From assembly GCA_903831935.1 (NCBI GenBank), contig CAIKZP010000098.1, positions 1-49,183 of the forward strand: a DNA stretch of 49,183 nucleotides, read 5' to 3'. The notes under the pieces are model-generated. The model made no database searches, had not been told where the DNA came from, and saw only the letters and a program-made list of their open reading frames with translations. Positions within the stretch are counted from its first letter, which is position 1. Each line of letters opens with the position of its first letter. A program made the position numbers and the translations under genes. This document shows, piece after piece, positions 1 through 9,288 of this stretch. This DNA is from an uncultured Bacteroidota bacterium (lineage in GTDB: Bacteria > Bacteroidota > Bacteroidia > Chitinophagales > Chitinophagaceae).

Positions 1-1422
1 CTAGAATGAAAAACTTTGATCGGTATCTCTATCGGCTTTTATGACAGCTTTTTTAGGAAATGATAAAACAATTTCAGGTTGCTTTTTTGGCATTGAAAAC
101 TTTCCAGCATCCCATACACCATTTTTATTGGCATCTAATAACACCCTAATTTCATATTCAGCAGGTTTGAATCTTTTACGGATAAATTCCTTTCCAGTAA
201 TTGGAATTGACTCCACAATTTTTCCTTCTACAATTAATTGCAGTACCGGATTTTTTGTAAGGTCAATATTGGGGAATCGAAATCTACAACTACCATAGTC
301 TGATTCTCTTTTGGTAATGAATCTGGCACTGTCTGCTTTTGGAAGATTGATGCCTGCAGTGTCTGATACAGCGTCTTTATTAATGATAATTCGAAAAGCC
401 GTTTTTTCTTTCCAAGGATATTGGATAGATAATTTTGTATTGCCTGTATCTAATGAAAATTTATAACCTGTAATGGGTTTGAAAAGGGTGTCGTACAAAA
501 CAATTTTACTACTATCAAATGATTTTAATTTTCTACTAAATGTTAAATCTAGTGTACTTAATAAATCTTGTTGCCCATTGTCTAAATTAACGGTGTATTT
601 AAGTCGCTTATCTTCTGGAGGTGCTTTTCCTGTTGACTTTGGCGCCATGCTAGTAGTAAGGGGTTTGTCCTTTTTTTTAAATTCTTGGTATGCGTAAAGG
701 GTATCTGTTCGGGTATTTTTATTAATAAGAATTGGCTGGTTTAAATAGGCAAACAATTTGGTGCTGTCGTCGTATTTTTGGGTAAAATCATTGGGTATAA
801 CATAGGCTGCAAATTGGCCTGCTGGTAAAAAATTAAAATTAAAATATCCCTTGCCATTTAATTTAGCCAAATAGCGTGCTTTGTTTTTTACAATAGCACT
901 ATCATTTAAATTATTGTGTAAAACAACAATTAAAGTAGTATCAATTTTTCCGCTTTCTGCTAGTATTACATAGCCATTGTAGTGGTTGGTGTCTATTTTA
1001 TTTCCAGTAGAAAAAACATAGGTAAATTCTTTAGCCAAATTTCCTTCATTTACGTCTTTAATGGCGCTTCCAAAATTAATTGAATAAGTAGTGTTTTTTT
1101 CTAAACTATCTTTTAGTTTAACAGTTACATTACGCAATTTAGAATCTATAATTGGCGATTTAATTGGGTTAGGAGAAATAATTACATTTTCATTTACAGC
1201 CTGCAACTGAACGTATTCGTCAAAAGTCAATACAATATTTTGCGTACTAATATTTACAGCCGAGTCTCTGGGTAATGAATTGATTAACCTTGGCGGCAAA
1301 CTATCTCTAGGTCCACCACCAGGAGGAATAATATTGGCACAAGAGAACAAGCCAATGCTCGCTATAAAACAAAAGAGTAAAACAATTAGCTTAGTATAGT
1401 TCAGTTTCATAAATCGGTTCAT
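1..1422 (-). CDS. Lipoprotein with N-terminal Ig-like (Big_5/SbsA-type) domain
   Basis: A 473-residue exported protein that fits the Ig-like domain lipoproteins common in Bacteroidota. Residues 11-27 are a hydrophobic signal segment, followed by Cys28 in the context LFSC, a lipobox-like site. Next comes the motif IPPGGGPRDSLPP, and residues of about 39-130 resemble a bacterial Ig-like (Big_5) fold. No catalytic motif is seen, and the function is unknown beyond likely attachment to an outer or periplasmic membrane. The gene is complete: its TAG stop occupies the first three bases of the window. A TAnnTTTG element at 1447-1454 supports the ATG at 1422 and a promoter separate from the helicase upstream. 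Confidence 0.75.
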   Translation of the reverse strand: MNRFMKLNYTKLIVLLFCFIASIGLFSCANIIPPGGGPRDSLPPRLINSLPRDSAVNISTQNIVLTFDEYVQLQAVNENVIISPNPIKSPIIDSKLRNVTVKLKDSLEKNTTYSINFGSAIKDVNEGNLAKEFTYVFSTGNKIDTNHYNGYVILAESGKIDTTLIVVLHNNLNDSAIVKNKARYLAKLNGKGYFNFNFLPAGQFAAYVIPNDFTQKYDDSTKLFAYLNQPILINKNTRTDTLYAYQEFKKKDKPLTTSMAPKSTGKAPPEDKRLKYTVNLDNGQQDLLSTLDLTFSRKLKSFDSSKIVLYDTLFKPITGYKFSLDTGNTKLSIQYPWKEKTAFRIIINKDAVSDTAGINLPKADSARFITKRESDYGSCRFRFPNIDLTKNPVLQLIVEGKIVESIPITGKEFIRKRFKPAEYEIRVLLDANKNGVWDAGKFSMPKKQPEIVLSFPKKAVIKADRDTDQSFSF

Positions 1423-1446
1423 TCAGTGGAGCGCTTGTTTTAAAAG

Positions 1447-1454
1447 CAAATATA
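1447..1454 (-). promoter_or_regulatory. -7 promoter element of the lipoprotein gene
   Basis: Reads TATATTTG on the minus strand, an exact match to the Bacteroidota -7 consensus TAnnTTTG, 25 bp upstream of the ATG at 1422. No convincing -33 TTG is seen at the expected distance. Confidence 0.45.
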
Positions 1455-1501
1455 GAACTCTAAGGCACTTGATTTACAGCTCTTTGATAGTGAAAAGTTA
1501 A

Positions 1502-4500
1502 TTATTCTTCGGTACTCTCATTTAATTCATTGATATCGTGTAAAGCAACTGCTAGTTGGTTGTCTTTTACAAAATTACACCAATGGCATTCTTTTTTACC
1601 ACATCCTGTATAGAGTTCTCGGTCTTGAATTTTTTTCCAAACAGTTTGAATTTGGTGGGTAACCGTAGTCATGTCTTCGGGTGTAATTGTAATTTTCTCT
1701 TTGCGGTATATTTTCTTTTTATCGGGCTCTATAAAATCAAACTCGGTGCTAATTACCTTCCAGTTTTTTTGTTCATAATGATCTACCAATAGTTTATAAA
1801 AAACAGCCTGACGCCAATAGTCTCCACCATTCGGATCTTTTTCGTGTGGTGGTTTTAATTTGCTTTTTGCATTTTCTATATCGCCAGTTTTATAATCTAC
1901 CACATTTACCGAACCGCCATCAAATTCTAGTTTGTCTAGTTTCCCTTTTAATGGCACACCCGCTACTACCACATTTCTAATGGTTCTTTCTACCGCTACA
2001 ATTTTAGGCCAAGTATTAATGTACTGTTGATAATAATTTAACAACACTCGGTGGCCATATTCCATGCGTCGGTCGAACTGTTCTCTAGTAAAACTTTCAC
2101 GGTGTCGGTGCATGAACCATTCAAAGTATTTAATAAATTGTTGTTGGTCAGGAAACTTTTCTGTTTCCTGCATTTTAGTGAACAATTGTTCTAAGGCATA
2201 GTGTACAGCCGATCCAAATTCAGTGGCTTCAGATTTTCCAGAAGGAACACGTACTAAATTTTGAAAATAGAATTGTAAAGGACATTTTAAGTAATTGTTT
2301 AATGCCGTTACATTCATTACAAATTTATCGAGAATTTGGGTAATAAAATCTGCTTCAACTTTGGCAATTTCTGGTGCTTGTTCTTGATCGAATTGAACAA
2401 GTGCAAATGCACTTAAAATTTCTGTGCTAATTTCTGGTTGATTAACCGGCAAATGGTGTTCCGATAAAATTTCTGCTATAAACATAGAAGGCTCTAAAGG
2501 CTTTCCATCATTTTTAAATTTGCTATACGAAATATGTAAATTGAGTTCAGCCCTTGTAAGTGCTACATAGAATAACCTGCGAAGTTCTTCTTCTTCATTT
2601 TTTTGAGAAGTTGAAATAAAGAGTGTGTCTGGAAATGCGTACCCACCTCCTGGTTTTCTTTTTTTCTCCCAACTACTTGCATTACATCCAGCAAAAAATA
2701 CGTGTTCGAATTCTAAACCTTTAGAACCGTGTGCAGTTAATAGGTTCACGCCTTTGTCGTTGCCACTTACTTGTACCAACGGCAGGTTTAATTTTTCTTT
2801 TTCCATCAAAGAAAAAATAGTTACCAATTGGCTTAAACTTAAAGTAGGATTTCTTCCTGCCTCTTCTTTTACAAATTCAAACAGTCCAGTAAGTACTTGT
2901 AAATGCCAGTGTTTTTCAGGACTCTGCATAATCCATCCTAATACATTGCTTGCGCGAATAATATTTTCGAATAAATTTATTAAACTCAAATTAGTAGCAT
3001 CGGATATTAAACTTTCAATGGCATCACTAGCTATTTTAATGCCATTTGCTGGCGCCTGACTAAACAAGTCGGCGGCTGGTGCTGTTGACTTTTGCCGTAT
3101 TAATTTTCTTAAACTGGTTTTGTTTTCGCCAAATCTTTTATCTGCAACCTGCGCACACATTTGCGCTATTTCAATTGCTGGAATTTGAAACCAATTAAAA
3201 TGTAAAATTTCAAACAGCATTTCTTCTCCACCAAATGGCGTGTCTAGTTCTGCAGCTAAATATTCTAAAAATAAAATGATTTTTTTGGCTAGTGGAATTT
3301 GAAGAATATTTAAATTCCTTTTGCTGTATACGGCAATTTTTTGTTGTTTAAAAAAATCGGTTAGTGTTTCTCCGTATTTATTTTCTTTATAGATGATGCC
3401 AATTTTTCCAGAAAGTACACCATTTTTTAATAGGCTGTCTACTTGCAAACAGATATCAATCATTTCTTGTCTGACAGAAGCATATTCATTAATAATTGGT
3501 TGGTGTGTTAAACTTTGTAATGCTTTATTTGATGCGATTAAAGTTTTACTTAAACCCGGAATTTGATTAATTAGTCTTTCTTGATTTCGGTCAATTAAGG
3601 TTTTTGAAATATCTAAAATAGGTTGGGTAGATCGATAATTATTTGTGAGTACTAATTTTACCAAATCGTTTTTATAATGCTGTGCAAAGCCAATCATATT
3701 TTCAACATTGGCTCCTTGAAAACGATAGATACTTTGGTCGTCGTCTCCTACAACAAATACATTTGGTTGCTCCCAAAAATTAATGAGTAACTGTACTATT
3801 TTATTTTGCGTACCACTTGTGTCTTGGTATTCATCAACTAAAATATAGAGAAACTGTTCTTGGTATCTAGATAACAAATTGGGGTTTTCTTCAAATGCAC
3901 GAATGACCCAATTAATCATATCGTCAAAATCATAACGCTTACGCTGACTCATTAAAGATTGAAAAACATCGAATTGATTGACTGCAGCACGCAGTTTTTC
4001 CATCTTCTCTATTTCATCTGCTAACTTGTTTGCTTTTACATCGCCAGCCTTAAATTGTTTGTATGCTTTTTGATAAATATAGTCATCACGCGTTGGGAGG
4101 TCTGCAATATAATCGTCAATTTTTTGTTCAATAAATGAAGGGGTCCAGCCCTCTTTTTTCATTGTACTAAATAATTGTTGCAAGTTGTTTATTTCAAAAT
4201 ACACATCGCCACGGTAACGTTTTAATGGATTGTCTTTGTCGAAACTATCTATTAGTTGTTTGAATAAATCTATTTTTTCTAGGTCTGAAATAGGGTTTAG
4301 AGAAGTTTTTAAAAATAGGGATAGATTCTCTTGGATAATATCGTTGCAAAAAGCATGGAAGGTGTATATATTAACTTTATACGCATCGGGCCCTATAAAA
4401 TCCAATAGCCTTTTGCGCATGGCCACTGCTCCTGCATCGGTATAGGTTAAGCAAAGAATATTGTCGGGTTGTGCATCTGTTTCTAATAATATTTTACCAA

Positions 4501-4651
4501 TCCTAGCACTTAAAATTTGGGTCTTTCCTGTTCCTGGGCCAGCAATCACCATAACCGGGCCCTCTATTGTATCAACAGCTTTTCTTTGCTCGTTATTTAA
4601 TTCAGCATAAATTTTCTCGAATGCTTGTTTTTGTAATGCGATATCTGCCAT
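1502..4651 (-). CDS. UvrD/PcrA-like ATP-dependent helicase fused to RecB-like PD-(D/E)XK nuclease
   Basis: A 1049-residue superfamily 1 DNA helicase. Walker A AGPGTGKT lies at residues 37-44, Walker B DEYQDT at 273-278 and motif III GDDDQSIYRFQGA at 302-314. The C-terminal third is a RecB/AddB-type nuclease: a conserved Cys in YLKCPLQFYF begins the domain, VDYKTGD at 918-924 supplies catalytic Asp919 and Lys921, and Cys1017, Cys1022 and Cys1025 complete a probable four-cysteine 4Fe-4S staple. Both activities therefore sit on one polypeptide. No partner helicase or exonuclease subunit is adjacent. The likely role is DNA break processing or repair. Family assignment is strong; the exact pathway is inference. 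Confidence 0.92.
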   Translation of the reverse strand: MADIALQKQAFEKIYAELNNEQRKAVDTIEGPVMVIAGPGTGKTQILSARIGKILLETDAQPDNILCLTYTDAGAVAMRKRLLDFIGPDAYKVNIYTFHAFCNDIIQENLSLFLKTSLNPISDLEKIDLFKQLIDSFDKDNPLKRYRGDVYFEINNLQQLFSTMKKEGWTPSFIEQKIDDYIADLPTRDDYIYQKAYKQFKAGDVKANKLADEIEKMEKLRAAVNQFDVFQSLMSQRKRYDFDDMINWVIRAFEENPNLLSRYQEQFLYILVDEYQDTSGTQNKIVQLLINFWEQPNVFVVGDDDQSIYRFQGANVENMIGFAQHYKNDLVKLVLTNNYRSTQPILDISKTLIDRNQERLINQIPGLSKTLIASNKALQSLTHQPIINEYASVRQEMIDICLQVDSLLKNGVLSGKIGIIYKENKYGETLTDFFKQQKIAVYSKRNLNILQIPLAKKIILFLEYLAAELDTPFGGEEMLFEILHFNWFQIPAIEIAQMCAQVADKRFGENKTSLRKLIRQKSTAPAADLFSQAPANGIKIASDAIESLISDATNLSLINLFENIIRASNVLGWIMQSPEKHWHLQVLTGLFEFVKEEAGRNPTLSLSQLVTIFSLMEKEKLNLPLVQVSGNDKGVNLLTAHGSKGLEFEHVFFAGCNASSWEKKRKPGGGYAFPDTLFISTSQKNEEEELRRLFYVALTRAELNLHISYSKFKNDGKPLEPSMFIAEILSEHHLPVNQPEISTEILSAFALVQFDQEQAPEIAKVEADFITQILDKFVMNVTALNNYLKCPLQFYFQNLVRVPSGKSEATEFGSAVHYALEQLFTKMQETEKFPDQQQFIKYFEWFMHRHRESFTREQFDRRMEYGHRVLLNYYQQYINTWPKIVAVERTIRNVVVAGVPLKGKLDKLEFDGGSVNVVDYKTGDIENAKSKLKPPHEKDPNGGDYWRQAVFYKLLVDHYEQKNWKVISTEFDFIEPDKKKIYRKEKITITPEDMTTVTHQIQTVWKKIQDRELYTGCGKKECHWCNFVKDNQLAVALHDINELNESTEE

Positions 4652-4733
4652 TTTATAAAGATAATTGAATCATAGCAGTCAATAAAGGCAACTTTATGGC
4701 CAATTTGTTGTTAGTTCTATAAATAAAGGTATT

Positions 4734-5234
4734 ATGTCTAAAGTCTATTCCATAAAAACAGTACAAACCATTCCTATCAGTTTAACAGAGGCCTGGGATT
4801 TTTTTAGTAAGCCAGACAATTTAAAAGACATTACACCTAGTAATTTAGGGTTCTTGATTGTATCGAAACACCATGGAAAAACCATGTACCCTGGTCAAAT
4901 TATTGAATATACGGTGAAACCTATTTTAGGAATTCCTTTATATTGGATGACAGAAATTACACAGGTAACAGACCAACAATATTTTATAGACCAACAGCGG
5001 TTTGGCCCTTATACCATGTGGCACCACCAACACCATTTTAAAGCGGTAGAAGGCGGAGTTGAAATGACAGATATTGTGCACTATAAACTGCCTTTTTTCT
5101 TTTTGGGCGATATTGCTAATTGGTTATTTGTAAAACGTCAATTAAAAGGAATTTTTGATTTTCGTTTTCAAGCAACCGAAGCGAAATTTGGTGTTTGGAA
5201 AAACTCCCAAAGATCAGAAATACAGTTTGGATAA
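4734..5234 (+). CDS. SRPBCC (START-like) family protein
   Basis: A 166-residue cytoplasmic protein with the helix-grip pattern of the SRPBCC superfamily: an N-terminal strand with IPISLTEAWDFFSKPDNL, a central set of strands including WMTEITQV, and a C-terminal helix after DIANWLFVKRQLKGIFDFR. The family binds hydrophobic ligands, but nothing here identifies the ligand. The gene is divergent from the helicase. Its TAA stop directly abuts the stop of the downstream convergent hydrolase, so the two genes meet tail to tail with no spacer. Confidence 0.8.
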   Translation: MSKVYSIKTVQTIPISLTEAWDFFSKPDNLKDITPSNLGFLIVSKHHGKTMYPGQIIEYTVKPILGIPLYWMTEITQVTDQQYFIDQQRFGPYTMWHHQHHFKAVEGGVEMTDIVHYKLPFFFLGDIANWLFVKRQLKGIFDFRFQATEAKFGVWKNSQRSEIQFG

Positions 5235-6716
5235 TTACTTTAATTCAATTAGCTGACTCACATTATTATTTCTATCAATGGATGCTACGCAAATGCGTCT
5301 GCCATTAATATCAGGCACTTTTGATAGGTCTATAATAGCTGCTTTTTCTGCTACAATTAATTGCACTAATTGTGCATTTGTTGCACTAATAGGCTTTCCG
5401 TTTTCAAGTGTAAAAACGCCAAATGCTTTGATAGTTTCTTTGCCAGTATTGCTCACTTGAATCATGCCATTCGCTTGTTTTAGAATGCTTGGTTGTTCTG
5501 GTGCAATGGCATCAATCCATGACATGGCTGGCACTAAAGCAGGATAGTAATAGTAATGATTGCGCAAACTATCACTCCATCCATTTGGATTTTTTTCGAA
5601 TGTTTTACTACTAAAATAAATAGCACCTTGTGTGGTAGGTATATTTCTTAAAGCCGTTAATTGCTCTGGAATTTGATTTAAATTTTTCCAAGCAGGGTTT
5701 GTGCCTGCACGATAAATGCCCAATCCAATATATACTTGTTTGCCATAAGTATGTTCGTTCCACCATTTCAACAAAACATCGTAGTCGGCTAATTTATGAC
5801 CACGCTCCCAATAAAGTTGTGGCACCACATAGTCAATCCATCCTTTGTCCATCCACAATAAAATATCGGCATATAAATCATCGTAATTGGTTTGTCCAGC
5901 CTTGGTTTCGCTACCCATTGGGTCTTGACTTTTATTGCGCCAAACACCAAAAGGGCTGATGCCAAATTTCACCCTAGGATTTGCAGTACGAATCGTTTGG
6001 TATAATAATTTAATAATACTATCGCAATTACTTCTGCGCCAATTTTCTTTGTCCATTCCCTTGCCATACTTCGCAAAACTTTGTTGGTCTGGAAATTCTT
6101 TGCCAGTAATTCTATAAGGATAAAAATAGTCATCCATATGAATGGCATCAATATCATAGCGGGTAACAATATCTTTTACTACCCTGGCTGTATGCTGGCG
6201 TACTTCAGGAAGTGCTGGATTGAAATATTTTTTATCGCCATATACCAAAAACCATTCTGGGTGTAATTTGGTTAAATGCGTAGGTGCAACCGACGATTTT
6301 TGCATATTAAATACCGCACGATAAGGGTTAAGCCAAGCATGAAATTCCATCCCCCGAATATGTGTTTCTTTAATCATGAATGCTAAGGGATCGTAATAAG
6401 GAATTGGCGGCTGACCTTGCTTACCAGTTAAAAATTCACTCCATGGTTCTAATTGAGACGGATAAAGCGCATCACCTGCAGGACGAATTTGAACAATAAC
6501 AGCATTCATGCCATTCTGTTGGTGCATATCCAACAATTTGATGAATTCGGCTTTCTGTGCTTCAACAGAAAGATTTTTACTACTTGGCCAATCGATATTA
6601 TCTACACTTGCTACCCAAACACCGCGAAATTCATAATTGCGTGGGTTTTGAGATACTGCGTTTAATGCAAATAGGCAAAAAACAAGCAGCATAAAGGTGT
6701 GGGTCAATTGCTTCAT
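5235..6716 (-). CDS. GH10-like glycoside hydrolase (GHL10/DUF187 family), secreted
   Basis: A 493-residue protein with a signal peptide (about residues 1-22, cleaved near NAVSQ). It opens with EFRGVWVASVDNIDWPS, the usual start of the GHL10 (YngK-like, PF02638) domain. The TIM-barrel is marked by VIVQIRPAGDALYPS, HAWLNPYRA and DAIHMDDYFYPY, where the Asp pair and Tyr probably line the active site, and by YVVPQLYWE. A C-terminal region of about 80 residues is a likely beta-sandwich. The family acts on glycans, possibly peptidoglycan or surface polysaccharide; the substrate cannot be read from the sequence. The gene stands alone. Confidence 0.85.
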   Translation of the reverse strand: MKQLTHTFMLLVFCLFALNAVSQNPRNYEFRGVWVASVDNIDWPSSKNLSVEAQKAEFIKLLDMHQQNGMNAVIVQIRPAGDALYPSQLEPWSEFLTGKQGQPPIPYYDPLAFMIKETHIRGMEFHAWLNPYRAVFNMQKSSVAPTHLTKLHPEWFLVYGDKKYFNPALPEVRQHTARVVKDIVTRYDIDAIHMDDYFYPYRITGKEFPDQQSFAKYGKGMDKENWRRSNCDSIIKLLYQTIRTANPRVKFGISPFGVWRNKSQDPMGSETKAGQTNYDDLYADILLWMDKGWIDYVVPQLYWERGHKLADYDVLLKWWNEHTYGKQVYIGLGIYRAGTNPAWKNLNQIPEQLTALRNIPTTQGAIYFSSKTFEKNPNGWSDSLRNHYYYYPALVPAMSWIDAIAPEQPSILKQANGMIQVSNTGKETIKAFGVFTLENGKPISATNAQLVQLIVAEKAAIIDLSKVPDINGRRICVASIDRNNNVSQLIELK

Positions 6717-6800
6717 CTTACGAAGATAAATAGATGTTTGCAGCTAATTGGCTAATGTGGAAGGATTTTGAGCAGGCACTATTGAAATACACATTTGGTA

Positions 6801-7253
6801 TTAATGATGGTTGCGCATTTTATCGAGGAGCCTATTCAGTTCAATGGTTTCGTCTTCTGTGAGATGGTATAAAATCTCATCAATTTCGTGGTTGCGTTTG
6901 TCTAATGTTTCTAGTAATTTTTTTCCTGCATCGGTTATTGAAACATCTACCAATCTTTTGTCTGATTTACTAATGGCTTTTACAACAAGCCCTTTTGCTA
7001 CTAGTCGATCTACAATTCTGCTAGTATCACTCATTTTATCGAGCATTCTTTCGCGAATTTGCATGGTGCTAATAGGCATTTTGCTTCCTAATACGATGCG
7101 CAAAATATTGTATTGCTGCATGGTAATATTTCCGTCGTCAATCACTTTTTTAATTCTTTCATTAAGCCAGTTCGACGAAAAAATCATGTTCACAATTGCT
7201 TTCTGGTAATTGTTTCTAAACTGTGTTTGATGAATGTCTTTTTCAATTCCCAT
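6801..7253 (-). CDS. MarR family transcriptional regulator
   Basis: A 150-residue winged-helix regulator. Residues of about 40-110 hold the MarR DNA-binding core: TMQQYNILRIVLG, then the recognition helix near MSDTSRIVDRLVAKGLV, then the wing with DKRLVDVSITDAGKKLL. The C-terminal helices form the dimer interface. The gene starts 18 bp downstream of the radical SAM gene on the same strand, so the two probably share a transcript. That suggests control of, or response to, the same pathway. The ligand is unknown. Confidence 0.88.
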   Translation of the reverse strand: MGIEKDIHQTQFRNNYQKAIVNMIFSSNWLNERIKKVIDDGNITMQQYNILRIVLGSKMPISTMQIRERMLDKMSDTSRIVDRLVAKGLVVKAISKSDKRLVDVSITDAGKKLLETLDKRNHEIDEILYHLTEDETIELNRLLDKMRNHH

Positions 7254-7271
7254 AACAATAAAATTGATTTA

Positions 7272-8303
7272 TTAATCTTCCCAAACACTTAGCCCTTCGC
7301 TGCAATTGGCACAGATATCAATATTTTTTCTGCTAGTAATTAGTTCTTGTCGAAACTGTTTGTAATTGCTATTGTTCCATGTTTCTTTAAAACTTTGGGT
7401 GTGCAAATTTCCAAGTTGGTGGGTAGCATCTTTATCAAAACAACAAGGCACCACCAATCCATCCCATGTGATTACATTGGCATGCCAAAGTTTCCAACAA
7501 TGGTTGCTCAGGCCACTTTTCACTTGTCTGTTTCCAGTTTTGTCTTTTTTATAGCGACTATATTTTTCAATGGTTGGCACCAATCCATGTGGGTCATTTT
7601 GAAAGTCGTACACCTGTGCCGTTTTAAATCGAACTTGGTCAACGCCAATTTCTGCACCTAATTTTTTAATGGCTTCAATTTGGTGTTCATTAGGCTTCAC
7701 AACTAAAAATTGAAAAAACACAAATGGAGTTTTGCTATTTAATGCTTTTTTCCATTTAACAATATTTTTAGCACCTTCTATTACTTTTTCTAATTTCCCT
7801 CCAATCCGATATTGTTCGTATACTTCTTGTGAAGTGCCATCTATTGAAATAATTAATCGATCAAGTCCGCTTTCAACAGTTTCTTTTGCTTTTGCATCCG
7901 TTAGGTAATGGGCATTGGTAGATGTAGCCGTGTAAATACCTTTTTGGTGCGCATATTGCACCATTGGTAAAAAATCGGGGTTTAAATAGGGCTCACCTTG
8001 AAAATAAAAAATTAGATATAAGAGCTCTTTGTAAATATCATCGATTGTTTGTTTAAAAAAACTTTGCTCTAACATGCCAGTTGGACGGGTAAAAGCACGC
8101 AAGCCGCTAGGACATTCCGGACAGCGAAGATTACAAGAGGTTGTTGGCTCAAATGAAATGGAAATGGGGTAGCCCCATTGAATGGGTTTGCCTATTAGTC
8201 TTGTTATAGAGTAACTAGTGTACACCAAGGCTGCGTTCCAAAAACGCTTCAGGGTGAGTTTTTTTAATAAATTGACACTATCGTTAAGGTTAAAATAAGC
8301 CAT
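7272..8303 (-). CDS. Radical SAM protein with SPASM domain
   Basis: A 343-residue enzyme. The radical SAM CxxxCxxC motif is Cys57, Cys61 and Cys64 in CNLRCPEC, ligating the 4Fe-4S cluster that cleaves S-adenosylmethionine. The C-terminal SPASM/twitch region carries further cysteines: NHCWKLW, PCCFDKD and the terminal pair Cys331/Cys334 in CANC, likely holding auxiliary clusters. SPASM enzymes modify peptides, proteins or small molecules. No precursor peptide gene is visible nearby, so the substrate is unknown. The gene precedes a marR gene with an 18 bp gap. A TAnnTTTG element lies only a few bases before the ATG, implying a very short leader. Confidence 0.88.
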   Translation of the reverse strand: MAYFNLNDSVNLLKKLTLKRFWNAALVYTSYSITRLIGKPIQWGYPISISFEPTTSCNLRCPECPSGLRAFTRPTGMLEQSFFKQTIDDIYKELLYLIFYFQGEPYLNPDFLPMVQYAHQKGIYTATSTNAHYLTDAKAKETVESGLDRLIISIDGTSQEVYEQYRIGGKLEKVIEGAKNIVKWKKALNSKTPFVFFQFLVVKPNEHQIEAIKKLGAEIGVDQVRFKTAQVYDFQNDPHGLVPTIEKYSRYKKDKTGNRQVKSGLSNHCWKLWHANVITWDGLVVPCCFDKDATHQLGNLHTQSFKETWNNSNYKQFRQELITSRKNIDICANCSEGLSVWED

Positions 8304-8310
8304 TAGGGTA

Positions 8311-8318
8311 CAAAAGTA
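8311..8318 (-). promoter_or_regulatory. -7 promoter element of the radical SAM gene
   Basis: Minus-strand TACTTTTG matches TAnnTTTG exactly and ends 7 bp before the ATG at 8303. Transcription would begin almost at the start codon. Confidence 0.4.
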
Positions 8319-8367
8319 AGGATGCTAGCCAAAAGAAAAACTGACAAATGTCTTTGAATCGGCAATA

Positions 8368-8403
8368 TTGTTTGTTTGACTATCTAAATACTTAAACAAA
8401 CAA
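8368..8403. repeat. 10-bp perfect inverted repeat between the radical SAM and crp/fnr genes
   Basis: TTGTTTGTTT at 8368-8377 is exactly inverted as AAACAAACAA at 8394-8403 with a 16-bp spacer. It sits in the 173-bp divergent intergenic region and could be a protein-binding site for either gene. No protein can be assigned. Confidence 0.45.
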
Positions 8404-8476
8404 CAATTATTTTCTATCTTGCATGAGTTAAGCGTAAATTAATGTCTGTATATTTTATTTACCATAAACTCAATTC

Positions 8477-9187
8477 ATGACCCACTTTCATGATGCTGTT
8501 ACTTGTCAATCTTGCGCACAACGTTTTACATCGGTTTTTTGTAAAGCGAAACAGGAGTTTATTGCTGAAATCAATGAGCAAAAAGTTTGCAATATTTACA
8601 AGAAAGGTCAAACTATTTTTAATGAAGGATCTTATCCATTTGGTGTGTATTGCATCAATGAAGGAAAAGTAAAACTTTCACACCTTGGCGACGACGGAAA
8701 AGAGCAAATCATTCGCTTGCTACGCGGAGGTGATGTATTGGGCTACCGGGCGTTATTAAGTGGCGAAAGATATAGTGCAAGTGCCATTGTTTTAGAAGAC
8801 ACACAGGTTTGTTTTATTCCCAAAGAATTATTTATTAGCGTACTCAAAAACGATGCTGGGCTTGCTTTTGAGATGATGAAGCTATTGAGCGATGAATTAC
8901 ACAAAGCAGAAGTTAAACTAACCCATTTGGCCCAAAAGCCAATTAGAGAAAGGCTTGCAGAAACATTGTTGTTTATTAAAGAAACCTATGGCTTTGAAGC
9001 AGATGGCGAAACATTAAGTGTTAGACTTTCTCGCGAAGAAATTGCCAATCTTGTTGGAACCGCTACTGAATCAACCATTCGATTGCTATCGGAATTTAAA
9101 AAAGATGGTATGGTTGAACTAGACGGCAAAAAAATCAAAATCCTCAAACACAAAGAATTGGTAAGAACCGCTAATCTGCAGGATTAG
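8477..9187 (+). CDS. Crp/Fnr family regulator, FNR-like with N-terminal cysteines
   Basis: A 236-residue regulator. The N-terminus carries Cys10, Cys13 and Cys22, with Cys112 in the cyclic-nucleotide-like domain. The layout resembles the four ligands of the oxygen-labile 4Fe-4S cluster of E. coli FNR (Cys20, 23, 29, 122). Residues of about 35-125 are the cNMP-like beta-roll. The C-terminal helix-turn-helix has recognition helix TATESTIRLLSEF, with Glu and Arg spaced four apart as in Crp, predicting a TGA-type half-site. It lies directly upstream of the cbb3 oxidase assembly and structural genes, a usual place for an oxygen-responsive activator. Oxygen sensing is inferred, not shown. Confidence 0.85.
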   Translation: MTHFHDAVTCQSCAQRFTSVFCKAKQEFIAEINEQKVCNIYKKGQTIFNEGSYPFGVYCINEGKVKLSHLGDDGKEQIIRLLRGGDVLGYRALLSGERYSASAIVLEDTQVCFIPKELFISVLKNDAGLAFEMMKLLSDELHKAEVKLTHLAQKPIRERLAETLLFIKETYGFEADGETLSVRLSREEIANLVGTATESTIRLLSEFKKDGMVELDGKKIKILKHKELVRTANLQD

Positions 9188-9206
9188 TAAGCGTTTTAGC
9201 CCAAAA

Positions 9207-9222
9207 CATGATAAATATCATG
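9207..9222. promoter_or_regulatory. Palindromic operator upstream of the YtfE-like gene
   Basis: CATGATA-AA-TATCATG is a perfect palindrome and contains ATGA-N6-TCAT. A second copy of ATGA-N6-TCAT lies before ccoS. A promoter-like TAACTTGC at 9266-9273 lies downstream, placing the palindrome centre near -61 for a start around 9276. It is the best candidate site for the FNR-like protein encoded just upstream. Confidence 0.5.
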
Positions 9223-9288
9223 TACCTACTTGAGTAGTGTCATTTACATTCCTATGTTCTCAAGATAACTTGCATTGAAAAGGAATAG

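Noticed and set aside
2625..3059. Long plus-strand ORF inside the helicase gene
   Set aside because: Antisense shadow of the helicase, without family motifs or promoter.
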